Position numbers and translations under genes: made by a program. The notes below the pieces were generated by a model. It worked only from the letters and a program-made list of their open reading frames with translations, searched no databases and was not told where the DNA came from. A stretch of 14,240 bases of DNA from an uncultured Holophagaceae bacterium (GTDB taxonomy: Bacteria > Acidobacteriota > Holophagae > Holophagales > Holophagaceae), in contig CAIYNT010000173.1 of the NCBI GenBank assembly GCA_903927605.1, positions 1 through 14,240 on the forward strand. The letters are read 5' to 3'. This document shows, one piece after another, positions 7,422-13,900 of the stretch; the stretch's first letter is position 1, and each line of letters begins with the position of its first letter.

Positions 7422-8654
7422 ATGACCGCCGCGCGACGGCTGCTCCTGCTGCTCACCGGGATCAACCTGGTGAACTACCTGGATCGGTACGTCGTCGCGG
7501 CGATCCTTGAGCCGTTGGGGAAGGAACTGCAGCTGACGAATGCTCAGTTGGGTCGTCTGACGCTGGTCTTCGTCCTCGTCTACATGTGTGCTGCGCCGCT
7601 TTTCGGCTATCTGGCCGATCGCTTCCACCGACCGCGGCTTGTGGCCGTTGGCGTGGCTTTGTGGAGCCTGGCCACCATCGGTGCGGCCTTCGTCCACAGC
7701 TATCCAGCCCTGCTGATGACCCGCTCCCTGGTGGGTGTGGGCGAGGCCGCCTATGCAACCTTGGGCCCAGCCATGCTCGCCGACGGATTCCCCGAATCCG
7801 AACGGGCCAAGAAGTTCACCTGGTTCTACCTGGCCATTCCCGTGGGCAGCGCGTTTGGGTACGGGCTTGGCGGCCTCGTGGCCGGCGCCTGGGGCTGGCG
7901 GGCCTCCTTCCTGGTGGCGGGCCTGCCGGGACTGGTCTTCGCCCTGTGGATGGCCTTCCAGGCCGATCCCCTGCGAGGTGGGATGGATGAGACTCCCGAC
8001 ATCGAAGCCGCGCTTTCCTTCCCCAGACGGCTGTTTCACGTCTTCCGGAACCGCATTTGGCTGGCTTGCACGGTGAGCTACGTGGCCTACACCTTCGCCA
8101 TGGGTGGCCTCAGCACATGGGGGCCGACGCTGTTGCAACGCCGCTTTGCCGTCACCACCGGGAAGGCCGGGTTGGTCTTCGGTGTACTGGCCGCGGTTAC
8201 GGGGATTCTCGGTACCTTCGCGGGCGGCTTGACCACTGACCGATGGCAGAAACGGTGGGCGAATGCGGGTGTGGGGATTTCCGGTTTCACCCTGATTGCG
8301 GCCGTACCCGTGGTGGCCTGGGCTCTCAGCACCCTTAGCCTCGACCTTGCCTACCTCCTGTTCTTCCTGGGCATGTTCCTGCTCTTCGTGAATACCAGTC
8401 CGGTGAATGCGCTGACCGTCAGCTGCCTGCCGGCCAGCGTGCGCGCCACCGGTATCGGTTTGAACGTCTTCTTCATCCACCTCTTCGGAGATGCCATCAG
8501 TCCAGAGTTGGTGGGACGCAGGGCGGACGCCCTCCACGCCATGGGCCTCCCCGGGGGAGATGCCCTGGCCCGGGCGCTCGTCCTGGTGCTCCCGGCCATT
8601 GTGCTCAGCGGGCTGGCGCTGTGGTGGGCACGCCATCGGCCCCGGCAGGCCTGA
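7422..8654 (+). CDS. MFS transporter, Spinster (Spns)-like; possible lysophospholipid transporter
   Basis: A 410-residue inner-membrane protein with about 12 hydrophobic segments, the MFS norm. The segment after TM1 reads NYLDRYVVAAI, and the TM2-3 loop has the MFS A-motif (GYLADRFHRPR). The TM4-5 region GVGEAAYATLGPAMLADGFP followed by FYLAIPVGSAFGYGLGG matches the Spinster signature closely. Spinster members are known lysophospholipid or sphingosine-1-phosphate transporters; the substrate here is inferred. The gene starts 25 bases after skp and ends one base before an acyltransferase gene, so a lipid substrate is plausible. The ATG at 7422 lacks a clear Shine-Dalgarno sequence, and an out-of-frame ATG lies five bases before it, suggesting reinitiation after skp. 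A general sugar or organic-acid permease remains possible. Confidence 0.8.
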   Translation: MTAARRLLLLLTGINLVNYLDRYVVAAILEPLGKELQLTNAQLGRLTLVFVLVYMCAAPLFGYLADRFHRPRLVAVGVALWSLATIGAAFVHSYPALLMTRSLVGVGEAAYATLGPAMLADGFPESERAKKFTWFYLAIPVGSAFGYGLGGLVAGAWGWRASFLVAGLPGLVFALWMAFQADPLRGGMDETPDIEAALSFPRRLFHVFRNRIWLACTVSYVAYTFAMGGLSTWGPTLLQRRFAVTTGKAGLVFGVLAAVTGILGTFAGGLTTDRWQKRWANAGVGISGFTLIAAVPVVAWALSTLSLDLAYLLFFLGMFLLFVNTSPVNALTVSCLPASVRATGIGLNVFFIHLFGDAISPELVGRRADALHAMGLPGGDALARALVLVLPAIVLSGLALWWARHRPRQA

Positions 8655-8655
8655 G

Positions 8656-9909
8656 ATGGGCGCCAGTGGAATAGCGCATATCCTCGGGCGGATCTGGTTC
8701 CGGTCTCTGCGGCCGGAGGGACCTGCACTCCCTGCGGGTGCCTGTCTGATTCTGCTGAACCATCCGAATGGTCTGCTGGATCCCCTGGCGGCCGCCGCGC
8801 TGCTGGAGCGCCGAACGGGTTGGCTGGCCAAGGCCACCCTCTGGAAGATCGCACCGTTGCGACCCTTCCTGGCGGCCTTCCGGGCCATTCCCGTCACCCG
8901 GCCCAAGGATGGTGGCGCCACGGCAGAGTCCATCCAGCAGTGCTTCCACAAGGTCCACGAGGTGCTGGCCAAGGGCGGATCGGTGGCAATATTCCCGGAG
9001 GGCGTGAGCCATACCAGGGCGGACCTCGCGCCCCTGAAGACGGGTGCGGCGCGCATCGCCCTCTCCAGTCCAGTGCCCCTGTCCATCATTCCGGCGGGGC
9101 TGGTCTATGGCGACCGCGCCACCTTCCGCCACAGCGTGCTGCTGCGGCTTGGGACACCACTTCACTTTGAGGATCTCGTAACGCGGGGTCCTGAGACTGA
9201 GGCAGTGACCGAGCTGACAGAGCGTATCCGCGCCGCGCTCCAGCCGCTCACCTTGCACGATGCGGATGTGCGCCGTCTGGCTCTTGCCCAAGACATGGCC
9301 TGGCTGCTGGCCGAGGCGCCCGGCAGCCGGGTGGATCTGGAGGCGCTCAGAGGCAGAGTGCGAGCCCTGATGCCTCATCTTTCACGACTTGATCTGAAAG
9401 CCCTGGCCGCGATGGAAGCCCATGTCCACGCGGCCCAGGCTTGGCTCCAGGCCAAGGGGCTGCGGCCCGATCAGGTGGGCCATCCCTATCCCTGGGCAGA
9501 GATCAGACACTGGCTGCCCCGGGCGGGCCTCCGCCTGTTCCTGGCGGCCCTGGTGCTGCCCTTCGCGCTGCTCTTCTGGCCGGTCTACCGGTTGGTGGGT
9601 TGGGTGGCGGCCCGGGCCACGGACGAGCGGGATGTCACGGCCACCATCAAGCTGGGGGCGGGGATCCTGGTCTTCCCCCTCTGGACCCTCTTGATGGCCG
9701 CCGGGGGTGGCTGGCTCCTTGGCTGGGGCGGGGCGATGCTGGTGGTGCTGGCGGGCCTCCTGGCCTTCCTGTCGCTGCCCTTGGGTGAGCGTCTGGCAGA
9801 GGACTTCCAGGCGGTGCGCGGCTTCCTCCGCCGCCGTGATGCCGCGGTGCCGCACCTGCTGGAGGCGCGAAGGCAGTTGCTGGAAGCGTTTCCGGAGTTG
9901 CAGACATAG
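8656..9909 (+). CDS. Membrane-associated acyltransferase of the PlsC superfamily (yeast Gat1/Gat2-like subgroup)
   Basis: A 417-residue protein likely to transfer acyl chains to glycerol-3-phosphate or a lysophospholipid. The N-terminal catalytic domain has NHPNGLLDP (His36, Asp42), an H-x5-D box instead of the usual H-x4-D, and FPEGVSH (113-119) followed by LAPLKTGAARIAL. This combination matches the yeast Sct1/Gpt2 type of glycerolipid acyltransferase. After a helical linker come a hydrophobic segment at about 291-317 and one or two more at about 332-380, which anchor it in the inner membrane. The frame is open further upstream to 8491, but that part overlaps the transporter; the ATG at 8656, one base after the transporter stop with AGG upstream, gives a sensible start. 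Translational coupling with the transporter is expected. Acyl donor and acceptor cannot be told from sequence. Confidence 0.85.
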   Translation: MGASGIAHILGRIWFRSLRPEGPALPAGACLILLNHPNGLLDPLAAAALLERRTGWLAKATLWKIAPLRPFLAAFRAIPVTRPKDGGATAESIQQCFHKVHEVLAKGGSVAIFPEGVSHTRADLAPLKTGAARIALSSPVPLSIIPAGLVYGDRATFRHSVLLRLGTPLHFEDLVTRGPETEAVTELTERIRAALQPLTLHDADVRRLALAQDMAWLLAEAPGSRVDLEALRGRVRALMPHLSRLDLKALAAMEAHVHAAQAWLQAKGLRPDQVGHPYPWAEIRHWLPRAGLRLFLAALVLPFALLFWPVYRLVGWVAARATDERDVTATIKLGAGILVFPLWTLLMAAGGGWLLGWGGAMLVVLAGLLAFLSLPLGERLAEDFQAVRGFLRRRDAAVPHLLEARRQLLEAFPELQT

Positions 9910-9911
9910 AG

Positions 9912-9935
9912 AAGGCGGGGCCAAAGCCCCGCCTT
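9912..9935. terminator. Hairpin between convergent genes, probable shared terminator
   Basis: A perfect 10-bp stem, AAGGCGGGGC pairing with GCCCCGCCTT, closes a CAAA loop. It begins two bases after the acyltransferase stop and ends 20 bases before the stop of the convergent lipase gene. The A/T pairs at the base give a short U-run on either strand (TTG.. on plus, TTC.. on minus), so it may work in both directions. The U-tract is weak. Confidence 0.75.
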
Positions 9936-9955
9936 GTCGAATTGGTGGTTCAGGA

Positions 9956-12448
9956 TCAGTAGCCGATAATGCGAAACGGCTCATTCCACTGGAGCGCGTT
10001 CAAGGGAACAGGCGCGATCGTCGGTGCAGCAACCTGGGTGGGATCCATGACTACGCCGTAACCCAGGAAGATAGCCATTTGGCGCTGAAGCAGGGTCAGA
10101 TTGGTCATATTCGAGGGATCGATCAGGGAATTGTGGCCGATACCAGGCTGATCAAACTGGAAGTAGCCCTGAGTGGGGCCAGGGCTCGTTGGGGCTGCGG
10201 CAGCCGTGGTGAATTTTTGGGCTAACGCGCCGTTTGTGATGGTGTACATGAACTGGGCAGGAACAACGGCGGCATGAGATGGTGTGCCGCCACCGACATA
10301 GGCAAGTTGCTTGAACAAGGGGGCAATCGCGTTGACGACCGCCGCAGCCGGTGCCGTCGTCCCCAGCACTTCACGTCCTCCAAGAGCGTTGCCAAAGTAA
10401 CGGGCGAAGGTATTCGGGATGGACCCATCGCCCACGGATTCCTGCAGGGCGACCCGGTTCGAGAGCCGACTGGGGAGCAAAGCTGCAAGCGGCGTGGTCA
10501 CGGAGGCTGGATCCGTGGGATCGATGACCGTCTGGGTCACCAGGAAGAACTGATTGTAGGTGGGTGACCCCTTGGTGATGTGGGCGGCCGCGAGGCCAGC
10601 CGTGACAGTAGGCTCAAAGGACGACGCCGTGTCCTGGCCGATGTAAGCCCAACGGCCCGCGGGCACGGAGAGGTAGCCCTTCATGTTGGTGTCCAGGGTG
10701 GCCTGGGAGTAATAAGGAGGAGCCAGGGCAAGAGAGGCATTTCCGGCCAGGTAGTAGGCTCCGATGATGGAGCCCAGGCTCTGGCCCACGAACTTGATGT
10801 CGGCAGTGAGGCCCATGACTGGGGCGGCAGCCCCGAGGCCAGCGAAGCCACCCAAGCGGACAGTGAGTTCCAGACGGTTCAGGTTGAAGGCGCCCTGCTG
10901 GATATTGGAACGGAAGGCCAAGGGGGCACCGAAGGCGGTGAAGTCCATGAACCAGGACGTTCCAGTGGTGTGGCCCGGAACGGCGAGTTGGCCGTGGAGG
11001 GGTTCATCAATGGCGATGACGGCACGACCCATGCTGGTCAGAGTCTGAGCGACGGAAAGCGCATGTTCCTTCTGGCCTCCGATCCCATGCGCATAAATGA
11101 CCAGGGGCCAGCCACCGGAAGGTGGGTTACCTGTGGGGGCCGTTCCATTCGGGCCAACCACAGCTGGGTTGGGCGCGATGTAGAGGAAAGGAACAGGGCG
11201 ATCGGTGGAATAGAATCCCATCACGTGAAGACCATCTGGACGGAAGGCCTGGACGACACCTGCTGCTGGGTTGTAGGCACCTGTGGTGCCAGTCATGTCT
11301 GATAGGGTTGGGTTTGCCGCGTGGAAGGCGGACACCACCACAGGATCCATGGAGAGGTCGGCACTGTTGATGGTGCCAAGCACAATGGTGCCCACGCTGG
11401 TGGGTGCGTTGCTGCCAGTGGCGTGGTTCCAGTAGATATCAGGACTCGCGGCCGTGCCGGCGATGAAGGTGGAAAGGGAGGTGGCGGTATTGGCTGGCAC
11501 CGTGATGGTGTTGGACCAGGTCTTGCTGGTCAGGAGGCCACCCGGAAGCCCATTGCCGGGGCCTGCGGCGCCGAGGGCGAAGGCCCGGAGGGCGGATTCA
11601 ACGGGGATGTAGGATGCCCCCGAATCGGCCGGATACTTTGTGTTGAGAGAAATGGCGCTCGCGCCGGTGATGAAACGGCCGAGGAGCGAGATGTTGGCTC
11701 GGCTTGTAATACTAGTGGTTGTAGAGGCGGCAATCAGGTCGTTCATGACCTTGTAGTAACCCGAAAACAAGACGTTCCCACCGCCTGTGACGTTCTCCCA
11801 GATCAGATCTAGCTGGTTCAGGGGAGCGGGAGCAGTAGCAAGAGACTGTAAGGACTTGAGGGCCTCGAACTCGACCGAGGCGGAGACGAAACCGCCGGTA
11901 GCGGCATCCAGCACACGGTTGGTCACCACATACATGTAGCGAGTTGCTGGTTGCAGGGGGAAGTTCGGGAAGAGAAAGAGGTCCGTACCACCTGAGGTGT
12001 ACTGGTAAGTAAACATCCCCGAAATATCGGTGAAGGTCAGGGGGTTGTTCTCTGTGCCAACCGTATCAGGTGTTATCTGGAAGACCTTGATGTTGGCGGG
12101 GGTGACCGTGCTGGCGACCACCGGCCCGGTGAATTGAATGTAAATGGGCGCGTTTATGCCAGACACGGCATTGGTGCCGCCCATCTCGTGAAGGTTGATG
12201 TAAGGCAAGGCTTCCAGTGGGGACATGGGCGTGTTCGGCGCGCGGCCAGTCAGGGGATCCGAGGCCACAGCCGTGGCCAGGACATTTGGGAGAGGCACTG
12301 TGTTGGTACTCGGACTGAACACGGCAGTGTTGGCGCTGGGTGTGTTCGGTGTGACCGAGACCGGGGCATCGGAGTTGCCGCCGCCGCTGCATCCGAGGGC
12401 GAACATCAGGGGTAGGCCCAGAAGCGTAAGGCTCAGGGATCGACGCAT
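9956..12448 (-). CDS. Large lipoprotein with lipase/lysophospholipase-type alpha/beta hydrolase domain (VolA-like)
   Basis: An 830-residue lipoprotein. The signal peptide ends in FALGC (lipidated Cys20). Residues of about 45-110 contain PLPN..., SPLEALPYINL and IYIQFTGPV..., resembling the N-terminal domain of 'bacterial virulence factor lipases' such as the Vibrio surface lysophospholipase VolA. A Ser/Thr/Ala-rich, Ig-like middle follows. The C-terminal hydrolase has an oxyanion-type YAHGIGG (His454), nucleophile elbow GQSLG (Ser557), VGDGSIPN (Asp674) and GIGHNS (His772), a plausible Ser-Asp-His triad. It probably cleaves ester lipids at the cell surface or in the periplasm; the substrate is inferred. 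The frame opens at 12505, but the ATG at 12448 has a perfect GGAGGT six bases upstream and starts the signal peptide directly. It is convergent with the acyltransferase gene and downstream of a terminator. Confidence 0.8.
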   Translation of the reverse strand: MRRSLSLTLLGLPLMFALGCSGGGNSDAPVSVTPNTPSANTAVFSPSTNTVPLPNVLATAVASDPLTGRAPNTPMSPLEALPYINLHEMGGTNAVSGINAPIYIQFTGPVVASTVTPANIKVFQITPDTVGTENNPLTFTDISGMFTYQYTSGGTDLFLFPNFPLQPATRYMYVVTNRVLDAATGGFVSASVEFEALKSLQSLATAPAPLNQLDLIWENVTGGGNVLFSGYYKVMNDLIAASTTTSITSRANISLLGRFITGASAISLNTKYPADSGASYIPVESALRAFALGAAGPGNGLPGGLLTSKTWSNTITVPANTATSLSTFIAGTAASPDIYWNHATGSNAPTSVGTIVLGTINSADLSMDPVVVSAFHAANPTLSDMTGTTGAYNPAAGVVQAFRPDGLHVMGFYSTDRPVPFLYIAPNPAVVGPNGTAPTGNPPSGGWPLVIYAHGIGGQKEHALSVAQTLTSMGRAVIAIDEPLHGQLAVPGHTTGTSWFMDFTAFGAPLAFRSNIQQGAFNLNRLELTVRLGGFAGLGAAAPVMGLTADIKFVGQSLGSIIGAYYLAGNASLALAPPYYSQATLDTNMKGYLSVPAGRWAYIGQDTASSFEPTVTAGLAAAHITKGSPTYNQFFLVTQTVIDPTDPASVTTPLAALLPSRLSNRVALQESVGDGSIPNTFARYFGNALGGREVLGTTAPAAAVVNAIAPLFKQLAYVGGGTPSHAAVVPAQFMYTITNGALAQKFTTAAAAPTSPGPTQGYFQFDQPGIGHNSLIDPSNMTNLTLLQRQMAIFLGYGVVMDPTQVAAPTIAPVPLNALQWNEPFRIIGY

Positions 12449-12454
12449 GTATTG

Positions 12455-12460
12455 ACCTCC
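12455..12460 (-). promoter_or_regulatory. Strong ribosome binding site that fixes the lipase start
   Basis: The minus strand reads GGAGGT six bases before the ATG at 12448. The upstream in-frame ATG at 12505 has no comparable site and would put 19 non-hydrophobic residues before the signal peptide, so it is rejected. Confidence 0.8.
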
Positions 12461-12544
12461 AGTGTGGGAGTGGAAGGATGGCGAAGTGGAGTTGATTGGT
12501 TCCAAGACGATAGGACCGTCCCGGCGGGAATTCCAGGGAAAAGG

Positions 12545-12568
12545 AAGGGGCCCCGAAAGGGGCCCCTT
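12545..12568 (-). terminator. Rho-independent terminator of the coiled-coil lipoprotein gene
   Basis: On the minus strand, 17 bases after the stop codon at 12586, a perfect 10-bp stem AAGGGGCCCC / GGGGCCCCTT closes a TTTC loop. It is followed by CCTTTTCC, a broken T-tract. Each arm contains the self-complementary GGGGCCCC. It separates this gene from the lipase gene, which therefore needs its own promoter in 12461-12544; no convincing -35/-10 pair was found there. Confidence 0.85.
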
Positions 12569-12585
12569 TGCGATGAGCAGGGTGT

Positions 12586-13719
12586 CTATTCTGTAACGGC
12601 GAAGACGACCTTGTCATTCTTGAATCTGCTCACGGTGATGAGTTCCACCGTGGCGGTCTGCTTGTCCTCGCTGAGGGTGAGCTTGTAGTGCTCATCCTTC
12701 AGGTAGGAGCCCGGGACGACATTCACCTTGCCGATTTTCTTGAGGCCCAGGTCGGCGGCTTTGATGGTGATGGTCTTGCCGGACCGGAGGTCGAGGCTCT
12801 GGGTGAAGACCTCGGCACGGCAGGTCTTGCCCGCGCGGTCCTTGGCGAAGACGGGGATCTCGATGACTCCATCGGTCTTCAGGGTGTCGCGCTTGCCGAT
12901 GACATAGTGCAGCGAGTTCAGCTTGGCCAGCTGGCCGGCGTTGTCGGCCTGGAGCTTGGTGCGCTCCTCGATGAGGTTGGAGCGTTCCGTCTGCAAGCTG
13001 GAGATCTCTTCCTCGATCTTCTTCTTCTGGCTCTCCAGGTCGGTGACTTCTTCCTGCAGCTTCTCGTTCTGGGCCACGGCTTCATCGCGCTCACCCTCGA
13101 CCTTCTCGCGTTCCTGGCGCATCAGGTCGTTGGGACTGATCTTCGCCTTGCCCTGGGACACCCAGGTGCCGTAGGTGCCATTGGCGTAGAAGTTGTACAC
13201 CTCGAAACCGGGCGCCAGTTTGTCCAGGATGGCCACACGGCTTACCAGCTTCTTGGCCTCGGCCTCGGACACCCCCTTCTTCTTGAGGAAGCGCATGGCC
13301 AAGCCGTAGTGGCTGTCGTTGGGCTTGGCGAGGTCGGGTTTGGGCAGGTCGGCCTTGAGCTTGGCAAGCTTGGTGTTGAGCTCCTTGATCTCCTTGTCCT
13401 TGTCGAGAACCTCCTGGAGCAGGGCCTGGTAGGAGCTGTTCTTCTCGTTCTTGATCCGTTCTTCCAGGGCCTTCTTCTGCTCATCCGTAAGCTGGAGGGT
13501 CTCGGCGTTGGGCTTGATGTCGTTGACACCGGCCTGAGCCAGCTTCTTCTGTTCCTCGCTGGCGGCTTGGCTCAGCTGCTGGCCGGCCTTGTCGGCCTCG
13601 GCGGCTTTCTGGGTCAGTTCCCGGATTTGAGGGTCTTCCCGCTTGCAGGCGGTGGAGACCATCAGGAGGGACGCGGCCATCAGGGCCAAGGCCAGCGTCG
13701 AGCGGCGGAATGGGTTCAT
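12586..13719 (-). CDS. Predicted coiled-coil lipoprotein of unknown function
   Basis: A 377-residue protein I do not recognise as a named family. A signal peptide (residues 1-24) ends VSTAC, with Cys25 as likely lipidation site; Lys26-Arg27 follow. Next come a helical, Gln/Lys/Glu-rich stretch (about 30-130) and a compact segment (about 140-205; SHYGLAMRFLKKKGVSEAEA, then an aromatic patch VYNFYANGTYGTWV). A strong heptad coiled coil follows (about 205-262). The C-terminal domain (about 265-377) is beta-rich, opening with NSLHYVIGKRDTLKTDGVI, and its YVIG/L/GVI pattern recalls C-terminal domains of some Bacteroidota coiled-coil proteins. The ATG at 13719 follows GGAGGA (13724-13729). The in-frame GTG at 13731 overlaps that site and is rejected. 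It is divergent from metK and ends in a strong terminator, so it is probably monocistronic. An envelope spacer or scaffold role is only a guess. Confidence 0.8.
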   Translation of the reverse strand: MNPFRRSTLALALMAASLLMVSTACKREDPQIRELTQKAAEADKAGQQLSQAASEEQKKLAQAGVNDIKPNAETLQLTDEQKKALEERIKNEKNSSYQALLQEVLDKDKEIKELNTKLAKLKADLPKPDLAKPNDSHYGLAMRFLKKKGVSEAEAKKLVSRVAILDKLAPGFEVYNFYANGTYGTWVSQGKAKISPNDLMRQEREKVEGERDEAVAQNEKLQEEVTDLESQKKKIEEEISSLQTERSNLIEERTKLQADNAGQLAKLNSLHYVIGKRDTLKTDGVIEIPVFAKDRAGKTCRAEVFTQSLDLRSGKTITIKAADLGLKKIGKVNVVPGSYLKDEHYKLTLSEDKQTATVELITVSRFKNDKVVFAVTE

Positions 13720-13770
13720 GGGTTCCTCCACGAGGTGCAGTAAGTGGCGCTTTGAAGACGGGAACTTCCT

Positions 13771-13800
13771 ACCTTAGTCCTTCAGGCTAGGGCATGACAA
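13771..13800 (-). promoter_or_regulatory. Candidate promoter of the coiled-coil lipoprotein gene
   Basis: On the minus strand TTGTCA (13795-13800; five of six match TTGACA) is followed after 18 bases by TAAGGT (13771-13776; three of six match TATAAT). The leader would be about 45 bases. The -10 is poor, so support is modest. Confidence 0.3.
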
Positions 13801-13823
13801 GGTTTCCCGCGTCATCCGAAAGA

Positions 13824-13852
13824 TGTAGGCTCAAGGGACCTCGCGGTATACT
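13824..13852 (+). promoter_or_regulatory. Candidate metK promoter
   Basis: TATACT at 13847-13852 (five of six match TATAAT), preceded by GG, is the best -10 in the 181-base divergent gap. At 17 bases upstream the -35 position reads TGTAGG, a poor match, so an activator may be needed. Transcription would start near 13859, within or next to the leader hairpin. Confidence 0.4.
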
Positions 13853-13854
13853 CC

Positions 13855-13886
13855 AACTCCCCTCCGGGAAGGTGTCCGGAGGAGTT
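13855..13886 (+). promoter_or_regulatory. metK leader hairpin next to the ribosome binding site
   Basis: CCTCCGG (13861-13867) pairs perfectly with CCGGAGG (13876-13882) around an 8-base loop. The stem extends by AACT (13855-13858) with AGTT (13883-13886) across a 2-base bulge. Its 3' arm holds one Shine-Dalgarno-like GGAGGAG. A second copy (CCGAGGAGT) follows just before the metK start, so alternative pairings that expose or hide the real site are possible. It matches no SAM riboswitch class I recognise. Confidence 0.4.
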
Positions 13887-13900
13887 CCGAGGAGTCCGGC

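Noticed and set aside
7296..9089. A 597-codon open frame on the minus strand opposite skp's end, the transporter and the acyltransferase start
   Set aside because: It is Gln/Gly/Arg/Pro-rich with no domain-like blocks, and it lies opposite three well-supported genes. GC-rich third positions keep antisense frames open.
12688..13743. A 351-codon plus-strand frame opposite the coiled-coil lipoprotein
   Set aside because: Its Leu/Gly/Val repetitiveness is the mirror of Lys/Glu-rich coiled-coil codons on the other strand, where signal peptide, ribosome site and terminator all agree.
13720..13900. A known SAM riboswitch (SAM-I, SAM-II and similar) in front of metK
   Set aside because: The likely transcribed leader is about 40 bases, and the conserved core sequences of those classes were not found by eye. 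Only an unassigned hairpin remains; a covariance-model scan would be decisive.
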